NCBI GenBank assembly: GCA_002749535.1
Contig: MZZL01000401.1
Span: 1,270,214 to 1,334,213 of the forward strand
Direction: 5' to 3'
Origin: Apophysomyces variabilis
Lineage: Eukaryota > Mucoromycota > Mucoromycetes > Mucorales > Mucoraceae
DNA: 64,000 bases
Part shown: positions 12,550 to 24,933 of the stretch, in pieces
Position numbering within the stretch: the stretch's first letter is position 1
How the letters are laid out: every line of letters begins with the position of its first letter
Program-made: the position numbers and the translations under genes
The notes under the pieces: model-generated
Seen by the model: only the letters and a program-made list of their open reading frames with translations
What the model was told of the DNA's origin: nothing
Database searches by the model: none

Positions 12550-13970
12550 TCATTCATCGTATGTAAGTACTACATCTCCCACAACAGTTGTTAAATTGAT
12601 TTTCCTTCCTTTGACTTCCTCGTCGCCATAGTAGCCAGCAATGTACCGTCCGAAAGTCGAGTTCTTCTTGATATGAATCTTCTCTGGATTTGTCTGAGAT
12701 TCGACCTTGATCTTTCCGAGCACTGTCGTCAGATTGAAGCGGCTTTCGTAGGACGCAGGCTAAAAATTTTTACAGTTCAATGAGTGAAAAAAAAAGTTTT
12801 ACCAACTGGGAAGCTTATTTTAGTTGCTCTTACCACTTGAAGTTCAACTGCGCCATTAGCAGTAGCAATGTCAATAGCAGACACTTCATCTGCCACGTTG
12901 TTGACAAAGATATTCACATCCCCGTTTGCTGTACTTGCCGCAAGATTGCCCAGGAGCGAACCCACTGTTCCTTGGATAACCCCACTGGCAGTAGCAAACG
13001 CAGTTTTTGCAGTGGTGAGATCCTATGGAAAAGACAGGTTCATTTTTGGTTAAAGGAGGAATATAGGGGAGGAAAAAAAGGGGATAGCTTACGTGGACAA
13101 TGATGTTCCCTTTGGCCGTAGCAAGAGCCAGTGCTTTGCTGAACTCTAGCCCATGTTGAACAGTAATGTCATTGTTAAGAACATGAATGTCGAGGCTAGT
13201 CAAGGAGTCTATTGAAGGCAACTGAACTACAATATCCAGTAGGATGCATAGTGGATGATGTTTGTTCTTGTCATACTGAAAATGAGCGAATTGGTTATAT
13301 TCAGCCAACAATGGAATGGATTTTTCTTTTCTTTTAGTTACCTTGATTTTAATATCCCAGACACCTTCGGATGATTCTTCTTGCTCAATCCAGATTCTAT
13401 CCTGATCTTTTTCATCCTCTACTTTAATATCCAGCTGAACTGTTACATGGTCAACTGCATCGGTTTGGATGACCCGAACGTTGCCAGTCTACACAGGTTC
13501 ATACGATATTAGTTCGGCTATGACAGAAAAACGGAAGGCAAAGATGAACTACCTCTGTAATGGATAGGCCAGCATGCTGCTTTTGTTTGATGCGAAGACC
13601 TTTGTAAGCTTCGGGAACTTCGATAATAGAAGGGCCCGACCATGGAATAGTTGGTTGGCCACAAACATGCTACAGTGAATGCAAAAAATAAAGTATTACA
13701 TGAATTTTGTTGGTTTTCTTACACGGCATAAAAATGATATGTTTGTGTGTTTACCTTAGCGTGACCAATCTCGGCAGTCTGGAAGTTGATCGGCCCGCAA
13801 GAAGAGATCCAGTATGGGTGACTTAAGGCGATGATGGAAAGAAAACCAAAGAGCATCCACCACTTCTTCTGAGAAGATGACGAGTGTGTCTTCAGGTTAT
13901 AGCAACGACATGCATTGGGACACAAAGGTTGTTTTTCACCGTTGTACATCGGAAGTTCAAGGTTTGACAT
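12550..13970 (-). CDS. Type II membrane protein with beta-repeat (DUF4097-like) ectodomain
   Basis: Six exons: 13755-13970, 13553-13669, 13342-13488, 13093-13275, 12834-13022, 12550-12759; 353 residues. Every exon is a multiple of three and every intron is phase 0. Residues 1-35 are a cytosolic tail with CPNACRCY, and one hydrophobic helix lies at about 36-54. The rest is made of short beta-strand repeats (TGNVRVIQTD, TAKGNIIVH, TANGDVNIFV, TANGAVELQV, TTVLGKIKVESQ, TTVVGDVVL) as in the DUF4097/adhesin-like beta-helix fold. Likely a surface or secretory-pathway protein; molecular role unknown. The family call rests on the repeat pattern only. Confidence 0.75.
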
Positions 13971-14043
13971 TGTTTGTATGAGGAAAGGGGGTATGAGTAA
14001 ACTGTAAAGCTGAAGATTGATAGGTCTGCATTGATCACTCTTC

Positions 14044-14053
14044 CCTTTATATA
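14044..14053 (-). promoter_or_regulatory. TATA box of the beta-repeat membrane protein
   Basis: TATATAAAGG on the minus strand, about 75-83 bp before the ATG at 13970. Confidence 0.5.
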
Positions 14054-14676
14054 CTGATTTAGGAAGGAAAGGAAAAATTTCGTCCATTCTTGGCGCTTGG
14101 ATCCTTGTCAGGCTTGGCTTTTGCGTCCTTGGCTCGACCAATTTTGGATATCCATGGTGATACAGGTACGACACTACTTGGAAACAAGACAAGGAAGACC
14201 CGGAACCGTAACAAAATCCGAAAAGTCAGAATAGGCTAAAAAGCAGTCTATTTGGCCAGAGTAAGAGAAGACTTCCTTTGAAACAACGAGGTGATGAAAC
14301 TGATGGAAACTTAGGGGTTGAAGACCAAGGCCTAAAGAGTATACTGACGTATATATATATATATATATATTTGTACTATGTATCTTTTTTTTTCTTTCCT
14401 CTCCTCTCAAACCTCCTTGTTACGTAAACAAGTCTAAGTTTCCGTTTTCACATTGTATAGACGTACATTGTGCATACGTCCTTTTGATTACTTTAATTCC
14501 AAACACTTTATGATTTCTGCCTGTCGGAGGATATTTTTACCCAGAATGGCTGTAAAGCAAAAAAAAAAAACCTGATTTTCATGCTTTTTTTTTTTTTTTT
14601 TGTCTCTTATATTTATTACTACTAGTACTATACTACTACTATCTCTCTTTTTCCTTTTCTTCCTATTTCTCCTACT
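14054..14676. other. Divergent promoter region with AT microsatellite and pyrimidine tract
   Basis: Shared upstream region between the beta-repeat membrane protein (-) and MON1 (+). It includes an (AT)n run at about 14350-14370 and long T-runs at 14585-14600. A CT-rich tract at 14640-14672 lies directly before the MON1 ATG. No gene seen. Confidence 0.5.
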
Positions 14677-16849
14677 ATGCAAGATCCCGTGGACATTCTA
14701 CCAGAAGCAAGTCCGAGTAGCTCAACTTCCGATAACACCTCGTTAGCCGGTGCACCGTCATCCTATGAATCCAGTTACTCTTCGAACTCCAATATGAGTG
14801 ATCCCGTAAAAAGTTACAACAAATTAAGACGACAAGGTTCTCGCAGCTCCATTCTCGCAGCAGCTGGAAATAAACGAATACAATCAAAACATGGCAAGTA
14901 GGCAAAAAAAAAAGAGATGAAATAACCCCAACCCCTCATTACAAACCACTCATGGGATCTTATTTCGAAACAAAACAAAAAAGAACTGAGCACGTCAAAC
15001 TGGGTACAACACAAAAAACATTTCTTTATCTTAAGCAGTGCGGGGAAACCTGTCTGGACAAGGTAAACACAAGTTTTTGTTTATTAGAACAAGCGAGCTA
15101 TAAGATTTATCAACACATATGCAACAGATACGGTGATGAGTCACGGATATCCTCTTTGATGGGAGTCATTCAGGCAATCATCTCCTTCTTCCAAGACGGC
15201 GACGATACGATCAAGTATGTGCTCCTTCCTTTTCTTTTCTTTTGCACGGAGTCCTAATCATTCTGGACGTTATAGATCCATCAACGCTGGTCATCACAAG
15301 TTTGTCTTTGTACTAAAGGAACCCTTGTATTTTGTGGCTGTCTCAAGGACAGGAGAATCCGATGTCCAGGTAAGAAAAGTAAAAGTAAAACAAAATTGAC
15401 ATGGATGGTTTATGATAAGTCCTTCTGATGCGTGATATTATTAGCTTCGCGATCAATTATTATACTTGCAAAATCAAATCCTAAGTGTCCTCACGAGCGT
15501 CCAGCTGACGCGCATCTTTGAACAGCGCGTGAACTTTGACTTGAGACGGTTACTGGGAGGTGAATATTGCGTGTGCGTGCATCTATCTATTTCCAACTTG
15601 GCTGATACCTCCCTTCTTATTCGACCCAATTGTAGGCACTGAAGTTTTCCTGGACAGTCTTGCGACCTTGTTTAATAATGATCACAGTTTCATGCTAAGT
15701 GCACTGCAGTGTCTCCGATTAAGCAGATCGGTTCGCGATCAAGCTGGTTCCATATTATCCAATGGAAGGGTTAAAGTGAGTGAAATCAATTCGGATTCAG
15801 TTTGATTGTTTATGCTTGTTAATGATCATGATGCTGATCTCGCTGTAAGAATTTACTTTATGCGATGGTTGTGGCCAAAGGAAGGCTGGTGACCTTACTG
15901 CGACCGAGGAAACATTCTTTGCATCCATCAGGTAACGACAGAGAAAATGATGGTCAAGCTTATTGTGAGAGAAAGATACTGAATGGTTGACCTTTGTAGA
16001 TCTTCATTTATTATTCAATATGCTAACGGGTTCTACCACTTTCCATACTGCGGAGTCTTGGACGCCACTTTGTCTGCCAAAATTCAATTCGAAAGGATTC
16101 CTGCATGCATATATTTGTTATATAGAAAGAGAAATTTCGGTTGTAATGATCAGTACAGATAAGGACAGCTTTTTCGACCTTAGTGAGTGGAAATCTTCGA
16201 TTGTTGAGGTTAGTATCAACAAAAAAAGGAGGATAATGAAGAGGAGCTGACAAGGTAGGCAGGCCATGCGGAAACAGTCTGTGTTGCAGAGTATTGAAAA
16301 AGCTTCGGAGCGAATCTATGTTACGGGTAAGATTCCCAAGAATGGATAAAGGCAGAGACATAAACCATTGGACGTAGAGGACACTGGGGTCCCTGCGCTG
16401 CTCCATTTCTTGTACAAATCCAAAATTCATGTGCAGTTCACATGTCCAGATTTCTGTGGGCCATATAGCAAAGACGGAAATCGGCGAAGGTTTGCGTGAT
16501 ATGTGCATCAGGGTCCATTTTATTTACGACATGCATCGTTCCGCCTCTTTAGGTTATACCGACTTTATCAGCATGTCTATGATCGCATGCATTCAAGAGC
16601 ACGGCCATTGAAATTATATTACCATAACAGTGACAAGGAGATTATTTTGGGATGGGTAAGAGATCACGTTAAGAACACATAACGTCTGTGTCACTAAGTC
16701 ATTCATAGATCACTTCATCCTTCGAGCTTTACGTTGTTTTTGGAGCTTCAACCCCAAAATCCACTATTATTTCAAGCTCCAACCAACTTTTACGATGGAT
16801 TAAGAAAAACGAAGAGACGCTATTTATTTTAAATTCTCCAGTCTTCTAA
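14677..16849 (+). CDS. MON1: Vacuolar fusion protein MON1 (subunit of the Mon1-Ccz1 Rab7 GEF)
   Basis: Twelve exons: 14677-14897, 14991-15062, 15128-15214, 15276-15369, 15445-15559, 15636-15775, 15850-15931, 16000-16208, 16263-16326, 16378-16489, 16553-16655, 16709-16849; 479 residues. A Ser-rich, probably disordered N-terminus leads into the MON1/SAND family core, which starts [20 protein letters not shown] and contains [32 protein letters not shown] and the C-terminal [14 protein letters not shown] block. With Ccz1 it activates Ypt7/Rab7 on late endosomes and vacuoles. The first intron has an unusual A-rich acceptor (ACTGAG), chosen because it alone restores phase and the family sequence. 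The stop codon is 1 bp from the SDO1 stop on the other strand. Confidence 0.93.
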
Positions 16850-16850
16850 T

Positions 16851-17864
16851 CTAGAACTTCTCATCTCCCTCCTCCTTTTCTCGAAGGTTCATGATCTCCA
16901 ATTGACCTTTTCCTTTCGTCTCGTTGGTCAGCAGATCATTAATCACACGGTATTGACCAGGATCAGCAAGTGCAATCTAAAAAAAAAGCAATAAAAAACA
17001 GCAAAGCCCGGGTATAAGCTCTCTAGACACAAAGAACGCAACGCGTCTCTTACCAATTCGTATTCAGATGATTCAAAATCTTCATCTTCAACCGACGTAA
17101 TCAACGGAATCAGTTTCTCTCGCAACTTTTTCGTTTCCTTTGTTTGTGCCAATGTGATGCGTAGTCTCATTTGTGCACGTTGAATCGGTAAGAGCTGTTT
17201 CTCTTGCAATTGTTTGATCACATCAAGTGCTTGCGATTTTGAACTTCGTTTCGGGTTAACGCTAAGGTGGAGATCCTGCATGGCTTTTTCGATCATGGTG
17301 ACGGTATAAGGTCGTTTCGTATGTGGGTTGACACATTGATCTGTGACGATATTAGCGATATCTTTCCACATCGACTCCAACTGATTTGATCTTTCTTTTT
17401 CGGCCACTTGGAGTTCTCCTTTCTTTAGAATCTAATACCCTTCCAAATTCAATACATGGCTATGTAAAACCAAGCACTCTTTTTGCTATATTTACTTCTT
17501 GAATCACTTTATCAACTTCGTCTGTATTGAAACATTTCTCCAAGTCCGTTTTGCTGGCAACTTGACCTTTGGAAACGTTTAGAAAGACGCTGTGAATTTG
17601 AAGAACTTCGTCAAGATCTGTTTCTCTAATTGAGTTGGTTAATCATCGCCGAGTCCTCACACCACGTACAATAGCCCTACACATTCGATCGCCATTCAAG
17701 TACTTTGTTTTTATAACATGCCAATTCAAAACGTTTACCGCCTTTGCGTAATCGCACGATGGACACGTTGGTCAGTCTATCGACAATTCGTATAAGCAAC
17801 CCTAAACTAGTGCCGTATTCCGTGGTACTTGCTTGATCTGTGTATTAGGCTGCTTAATGACCAT
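16851..17864 (-). CDS. SDO1: Ribosome maturation protein SDO1 (SBDS)
   Basis: Five exons: 17833-17864, 17681-17776, 17496-17625, 17054-17431, 16851-16976; 253 residues, the usual SBDS length. It starts [19 protein letters not shown] and continues with the FYSH domain ([20 protein letters not shown]). The middle and C-terminal domains contain [29 protein letters not shown], and [10 protein letters not shown]; it ends in [13 protein letters not shown]. Role: with the GTPase Efl1 it releases eIF6/Tif6 from pre-60S subunits. Intron 1 starts GCAAGT (GC-AG). The GC donor is needed because the nearby GT would break the frame before KLTNVS. Confidence 0.95.
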
Positions 17865-19792
17865 GGCGATGACTGTATAGAGTGTGCAATGGTAAAGCCT
17901 TTTTTTTTTCTCGTTTAGGACCGCAGCAGACCCAGTCACATACAGGTGAAGTTCGAAAGTGGATTCCTGCCGCATATGGAAATGTTTTTCTGCGTTATAT
18001 GGCACTCAGCATTCTGACTACTCATTTTCCGAGTAAAATAGGGTATATTCTGAAGGACAGGAAGCCCATTGCTTATTCCATATTAACCCTATTGAACTGT
18101 ATGCGCATATCATTATAGATTTCCGGTAGCTTTCACATAATAGCAGTTGCATTGTCTTGTGTATTTGGTTATTTAGATATTAGATATTAAACATTGAAAC
18201 GCTAATCCATTGCTAATCCTCTTCTTCATTGGTTTGCTATATCTTCGAATTTCTTGTGTGCATTTCTTAAGTCTTCCTTTAATAATCTTTCTGTTTCAGT
18301 TTACTACTTCTTTCTTCTAACCAAAATATTGCTATGACGATAATAAGAAAAACTCGCATCACCGTTTTCATTCCTTCTCCAGATGAATGACGAAGAAAAG
18401 ATACAAATGTACATATTAGTAACAACGGTCTTTATAACGACAATGAAAGCTTCGGTTAAGGATCAATCAGCGCATTCGGTAGCTGGTTGATAACTGTAGC
18501 GTTTTTCTTCACGAGCACATGAAGAACACGGTTTTATGCATAATCTCATTATTTATGACCAGGATTAGAGTGAGTAAAGAATAATTTCTCAGCTGATTCT
18601 GTGCAACAAGCTTCTGTTCCAACCGTTTCTAACGCAACCTATTTTATGATCGAGGTATAAAATACCCAAACAATGTATATTCTTTTCAAAGCTCAGTATG
18701 CCTTTCATATCAATGATCTCTCAATAGCCAAGGCTTCAATTATCCCATTCCTCTCTCATTTAGTTGTTCCACGAAGTAAACAACTGTTTAATATAGATAC
18801 TATAATCTAGCTGATAAAAATGTAATCAAGAAGTCTTATTTTTTGTTTGATTTTATAAATTTTCATTCTTATATTAGATCCGTTACAAACACTTTAAAGA
18901 CACTGCAGAATAATTCTTAAATATTATTTCACCCTTGTTTCTCTTTACTTCATATCGATAAACGTACCAAGTCTTGGAAATCTCCAATGACAACAAAGAT
19001 AAGTGAGCCGATGAAGATGGTTCTGGCACCATATCGATCGCCCTCATCTTAACCATGTCCTCCCCGCTACCCAGGTTTGGGGATGTCCTCTTCCTGTGCC
19101 CATCACTAAACGAACGACACCTTACGTATTCTATCCCTTTTCTTTTACTCTTTGTTATGGCACCGATTTCACAATGAAATGAATAGAGAAAGCGTTATGT
19201 CTGTTTTCAACAATACAGCATTTACAAAGGAGGAAACAACATCCATTTTGAACCATGCATCCTCTATTTCTGAAAACCGTAGTCGTTCTTGTTTCTATTC
19301 CTTTCCACAGCCGGTTATCGGGCCTTTTTTACTCCAGCTGAATAAATGAGTTACTCTATGGTATGAACGGATGACAAGGAAAATCAGTTTTGAAATCGGA
19401 AGAGACTGTTTATTATCCAATTAGACAAAGCAGGGACACGTAGTTGTATGCAACATCTCTTTCTGTGCCTACATATAGAGATGTTTGTAGAAGGACAGTC
19501 ATTTAGTAAGCAGACACTTTGTCCTGTAGTATCACTACAAATATCAAGCCCTCAAAGAGAAATGGGTAAAATCTAAGGTATATACGAGGCATTCAAGGGG
19601 AAAGGGGGATAAGCATCGTGCCCCACACGGCGTGGGATTTTGGGAGTCAGAAGTTGCCTAATACGGTAGGCCGCGCAATTTCGTTCTGGAAGGATCTTGC
19701 TAATCCATATTCTTTAAATAGCGGTTTAAGCTCAAAGAACCGGTTGTTCAACAAACATACATCCTTTTACTTTTTCTCTTTTTACCTTTACT
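17865..19792. other. Long intergenic region
   Basis: About 1.9 kb of AT-rich DNA between the divergent SDO1 and MGST3-like genes. No protein family, RNA gene or repeat was recognised. Short frames are not convincing. Confidence 0.45.
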
Positions 19793-20392
19793 ATGAGCGG
19801 AATTGTTATCCCTAAAGAATATGGCTATGTAAGCAAACTACGTCTTCAAAACGTTTTGTATGGGGCTAACAAGGGCTAAACCAATGATAAAATACAGGTC
19901 CTCGGCGCTGCTGCCATCACATCCTTCTACGTGTTTTCCTTAGGTTTCAACGTGGCTAAAGCACGTAAAGCAGCTGGCGTCCCCTATCCATATGGTAAAA
20001 TCATGAAAGCGGAAACCTGGGGTATCCAGAATTACTCAATTTCAATTGCCTTTGATTCTTTTACTCTGCTACATGTATGATCTTTAGCTTATGCCGAGAG
20101 AGCTGAGGCTGAAAAGGACCCAAAGAAGCATATTTTCAATTGCGCCCAACGAGCTCACCAAAACACTTTGGAACAACTACCCCTTTTCACTACCTTATTG
20201 TTGATCGGTGGTATTAGACACCCCGAGATATCTGCGGGTGCGGCTGCCATTTGGGTCCTGGGTCGCTTCGTGTATGCAAAGAACTACATCTCTGGTGACG
20301 TTAAGAAGCGCACCCGCGGTAGCTTCGGATTTCTGGGCTTGCTCACCTTGTTGGGCACTACTGGTTCCACTCTGTACCATATTTTAGCCTAG
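19793..20392 (+). CDS. MAPEG protein, microsomal glutathione S-transferase 3 type
   Basis: Three exons (19793-19828, 19898-19994, 20088-20392) give 145 residues, the usual MGST3 length. Four hydrophobic segments are visible. Family motifs: ARKAAGVPYPYAYAE after helix 1, FNCAQRAHQNTLEQLP (the conserved FNC.QR.HQN.LE signature), then VLGRFVYAKNY. Expected in the endoplasmic reticulum or outer mitochondrial membrane, conjugating glutathione to lipid hydroperoxides or similar electrophiles. The acceptor of intron 2 and the phase (G|CT) are clear. Confidence 0.93.
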
Positions 20393-21051
20393 AATATAAT
20401 TAGGGATAGTGATATAAAGGAACAATATAATGACTGTAAAAAGAAAGGATTAGTTTGGTGCTGATGGGATAATCTCAGCGAGAGAGAGGGGAAAGCAAAG
20501 GAGTTGTCATATTGGGTAACACGAACCGTGCGTAATAGTGCGTAACATCACATCCATGAAGGTGGCGGGTTAGATGTTTTGCCGGTATCCAAGGTAACCT
20601 ATCAAGCAATGAATTGACGCGGAAGGGTGCCCATGGCAACATCATTTGAGCTGCAACACATGCAGTCGCGCTGTCCCGCCTCGTATTTCTTTTTTTTTTT
20701 TTTTTTTTTCAATCAGGTTGATAAAATTTAGCTTAAGGATAGTTTCTTTTTTCTTCTTTTGACTAAGCAAATGACAACTTGGACTTTTTTGGTTGGATCT
20801 CTTGACCAATAGTGCATACATCATTAAAAGAGGCATAATGACGACCCGCATGCTCCTTGCAGATAAATTACATTTCCGTTGTATTACAATAAAGAGCAGT
20901 AGCAGATGACAGTGTCTTGTTTGGAAGTAGCAAAGCGTAATTAACGGTAAAAAAAGGGGGGTGACCGCACCAAGTCAAAAACTACAAAAGTATAAAATGA
21001 AGCTGGCAATCCTCAGTTTCAACGTTTCATCCTTTGTAACAGCAACAAATC
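20393..21051. other. Intergenic, with 22-nt T-run
   Basis: No gene recognised. A long T-run lies at about 20690-20709. The promoter of the downstream phosphoesterase is at the right end. Confidence 0.45.
20991..20997 (+). promoter_or_regulatory. TATA box of the secreted phosphoesterase
   Basis: TATAAAA about 55-61 bp before the ATG at 21052. Confidence 0.45.
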
Positions 21052-22185
21052 ATGTACCGTATACTCTTGTTTTGCTTAGCCTTTTTGCCCTATTTATTGG
21101 CACTCCCGGTTATTCGAAAGCGAGACAACATTGTCCCGGGCAAACATTTCGATCGCGTTGTCATATTCATCTTCGAGAATCAGAAATACACTGTGGCGGC
21201 CAAGGATAAGTATCTTTCATCGCTAGCCTCCCGTTATAATGGTAACAACAAAATATCAATATCTGAACAAAATAAGCGCATGGTTCTTTGACAACCTTCC
21301 GTATTAGGCGTTGTTCTGACCAACTATCTCGCTATCCAGCATCCATCTCAACCCAATTATGTGAGTACCAGGTTTACTGCAGTGCCGATTTTAAACCCAG
21401 AAATATGTCTTTTGCAGATCGCATTAACCAGTGGATCCACGGACGGAACAAACGACGACGATGAATCAAACATCAACCGCAAGAGCATTGTGGACCTCTT
21501 AGAAAGCAAGAACATTTCCTGGAAGACTTATCAGGAAGATTACCCTGGCAACTGCAACAAAAAGATGGATATCGGCAGCTATGCAAGAAAACACAACCCC
21601 TTCATTTCTTATACCACCATCAGCAAGAATAAAGACCGTTGCGCCAAAATCGTGAATAGCAAAGAGTTGGATCGTGATATTGAAAACGGGCAAGTGCCTC
21701 AATATGTTTTTTATACACCCAACGTAAGAGGCCATGTTACTTCTTTTTTTTTTTTTTTTGTTTTGGGCTGTCTAATATTGACTTGTTCATAGATCGATAA
21801 TGACGCTCATGATACAAACATGACCTATGCTAGCAAATGGTTCCAGAAATATTTGGAAGCACGTATCCAAAAACCAGCCTTTAACAAGAATACCATGTTC
21901 GTGGTAACATTTGACGAAGATGACGGTAGCACGAAAAATAACAAAGTGATGACAATCTTGTTCGGTCCTGACTTCCACCGTAATTCAACTGCTAAAGAGG
22001 ATAATACACGCTACAACCATTATTCCCTTTTGCGAACTATTGAAGATAATGTAAGCATACAGCCAAAAAGAATCATCTGATCTTTCATCCTTACTCACTT
22101 TGATTTTTTTTCTGTGGTGAAACCATAGTGGAATCTCGGAGACTTTGGTCTACACGATCACGATGCTTCCCCTATCGTCCTTTAG
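21052..22185 (+). CDS. Secreted phosphoesterase/acid phosphatase (PF04185-like)
   Basis: Five exons: 21052-21241, 21308-21360, 21418-21723, 21793-22050, 22129-22185; 287 residues. Signal peptide MYRILLFCLAFLPYLLALP with a dibasic RKR soon after. The phosphoesterase core is seen as HFDRVVIFIFENQKY (metal-binding FEN), HPSQPNY, then PQYVFYTPNIDNDAHD and FVVTFDEDDGS (metal-binding FDED), ending RYNHYSLLRTIEDN. This order matches fungal extracellular acid phosphatases of the bacterial PLC/acid-phosphatase superfamily. Likely releases phosphate from organic esters outside the cell; exact substrate unknown. An upstream ATG at 20998 is in another frame, so 21052 is preferred. Confidence 0.85.
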
Positions 22186-22321
22186 TTTTATTACTTAAAT
22201 ATTGATCACTCAGAAAAATAAGAAAAGGAATTTATACCAATAAAGTTCTGCTTCCCTCCAATCCGAATTTCATTGTTATTATTATTCGCTACTATTGTTG
22301 TTTGTGTACCCATCATCAAGC

Positions 22322-24045
22322 TCAAGCTGTACCGGCAGCTAGACTAATTGTGCCTCTTCGCTGTTCTTGCCAACCAATGGCCATAGCATGGCATGCTTTT
22401 GGCCACCTCACGTTGTTTCCATAAAGTCGTTCCATTTCTCGCATAAAGCCCTCAAAGTAATTCCAGGATTTTGTTTCTTTTTGTGCCTTCTCGAATCCGC
22501 CTCCGGGCCAAACCATCTTTGAATGGTCTCGATGAATCATAAACGCGTTTCGGGCAACATAGAATTGATAACCTTCCGCATTTAATTGCAAAGCATGCGA
22601 CTGTTTGTCTCCTCCTTGATTTTTGAATCGAACATCATACAACGGAGCAGACCGGGAAACCACGTAATATGGTTCCCACTGAGACTCATAGCATACTTCG
22701 TAGAAAGGTTGGCCTCGTTTTAGCGTTCGCCCGAGTGCAATTTCCTTTGCTAACGTTGGGCCATGGCCCGCACCAGGATCTGTTATGTAAGCAATACCGC
22801 GTCTGACCAGATCACGCAGTGTCCCCACTGTCGCAGGCATAGCCATGTCTTTATATTGTTCGTGCATTGCATAACACGGGACGATCACAGCACGCCGGCG
22901 ATTAGATTGTTCCAAAAAGGGGAGAAACTGCGATCGTGTTTGCTGATATAGATCCTTGGATGGAATAAAATCCGCGTCGATTACAAGAATATAGGGTGTG
23001 TTAACAGCTGTGATAGCCAGGTTGCGTAAATGGTTGATTGGGTATTTCAAATGTTCATTTCCACTGTAGGATGGTTTTAATACGGTGACTTGCGCACGGG
23101 AATAGAGTGCTACATTGTCAGGTGTAGAGAAAAAGCGTTTTAGAGCAGAGATGTCATCTGGATCGGTGAGATAGCTATGCAGTGAATAAATCAGAAAACA
23201 TATAGTATTCATTAAGATTTTGCGTACATAGAAACGGAGATAGGACCTTCCCAAGCTTGAAGAACATTTTTAAAGGTCTCTAGGCGGTTCACAGAAAATT
23301 GTGACACAAGGGCCACATCCAGAACATTAACTGGTTCGGATGTAGGTTTGTGCACGACGACGAATGTCTGTTCCTGGTTCATCAGCATTGGATCTAAAAA
23401 GGAAAGAAAAAGGAGGTCCTGTATCAGTTGCCATTTTATTCTTGTGGTCCCATGTTTCTTTTACTTACCGTTTAATCGTTTCTCTAACTGAGAAGATAGG
23501 ACGAACAGATCACCTGTACAAGATCATACATATTGTTTCGATCAATGAGCGTTTTGGACGGTTCTGATGTTCTCTTTATCTTTGTGTTTACTTTTCACAT
23601 CCATTTCTACAACGTCTCGACAAAGCTTGTTCGTTTTACAATCCATATGATCTTCGACTACCATCCAATCCTTTGACAAGCTATCAGTCGGATTCACCCT
23701 GATCCGTAATTGACATCCAACATCAACGTCGATCGTATCAACATCACGGTAAATACGGTGCTGTTGAAGTTTGGACTGCTCATAACGTCCTGGAACCCAA
23801 CTTGAACATTCTCTTTTTGTATTGCAAATCTCTGCTCGACAGGAATGAATGGGATCATAAGAAGGTTGATGTGCAAGTTGTTGTTGAGGCCGTTCTAATG
23901 AAAAGGACCGCAGGAGAACTAGGATGATCAGCACACTAATCAGTCCCAGCATCCGCGTTATTCTGTTCGAGGTATGTTGATCCTTAGGTGTGTAATGACC
24001 ATAGTGCTGCCGCACGCTGTATGTGTGTTTTTGAGCGTGGAACAT
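22322..24045 (-). CDS. GT49 (LARGE/B4GAT1-like) Golgi glycosyltransferase
   Basis: Four exons: 23592-24045, 23469-23513, 23228-23393, 22322-23174; 505 residues. Type II topology: short basic cytosolic tail, helix at about 31-48 (LGLISVLIILVLL), then a lumenal part. The catalytic domain has the GT49 pattern: VALVSQFSVNRLETF, AWEGPISVSIYL, INHLRNLAI, LVIDADFIPS (DxD-type metal site at about 287-289), QWEPYYVVSR and FMIHRDHSK. Animal relatives add glucuronate/xylose to dystroglycan O-mannose glycans; the fungal substrate is unknown. It is convergent with the phosphoesterase gene, with 136 bp between stops. Confidence 0.85.
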
Positions 24046-24933
24046 GAAAGAAGTACAGCGCTTTGTCTGTTAACTGCCTAGGTATACAGTCACTCAAAGC
24101 ACAGGTCGATCCTTTGCACGGATTAAAAAAAAATTCGTGCCACATAAAGGATTTCTGATCCAAGAGTAACCTTACCTTTGCCCAGGATAAAACCTTAGAG
24201 CCTATTACTTTCTGTTTTTGTTGGTGTCATATGTCCAATGCTTTAGGCATATCCGTACTTAATGGACGATAGTACAAGGTCCTAAGAAGCTTCAGATGTC
24301 GGAATCGAGTCTGTTGTTCCAGGCTTATCGGTCTGGAAATGGCTTATCTAGGCTATGTGTCTATGAGACGAGCCTATATCTTGTAGAAGGTAAAATGACT
24401 GATTCTGCAGTAACTTGCGGTTTGGTCCTCGCGGGGATTATATATAGGCTTAGTTTATGATCACATTGGAAATAATGCTTTTTGGGACAAGGTGGGATAT
24501 GACTTGAAAGGCATTGGACAGCCTTGCACTATGGCACCTTTGGAAAGGTCTTGATCAGTTCCAAGACTATATCATCTCCAATACGGTCCAGCATGTTCTT
24601 CACCTCTCTTATATCATAGCAATCTCTGATTTGTCGATAATGGACTATGATTGGTTTATCTGTATTCGCTTGATCTTAACTTTGTTCCTATCTTCGTTTC
24701 ACAGCCAATGATCATTCCGCATCCTGTCAAACGATATGAATTTGTCACACAATACAGCTTGTCGCATATGAAAAAGGCAGTGTAGAATGGGAAGCTCTTC
24801 TGTTCCAATTTTGTGACAGAGATTATAAACGAGGAATGACTTTATAACATGATTGCAAACTTTTAGAGGAAAAAAAGAAATGATACAAGGTTTTTGTACA
24901 CAGCATAAGTTTTATGAGAAGGGGCGTCTATGT
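24046..24933. other. Intergenic region
   Basis: Upstream region of the GT49 gene and 3' flank of ILV5. AT-rich; no gene recognised. Confidence 0.45.
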
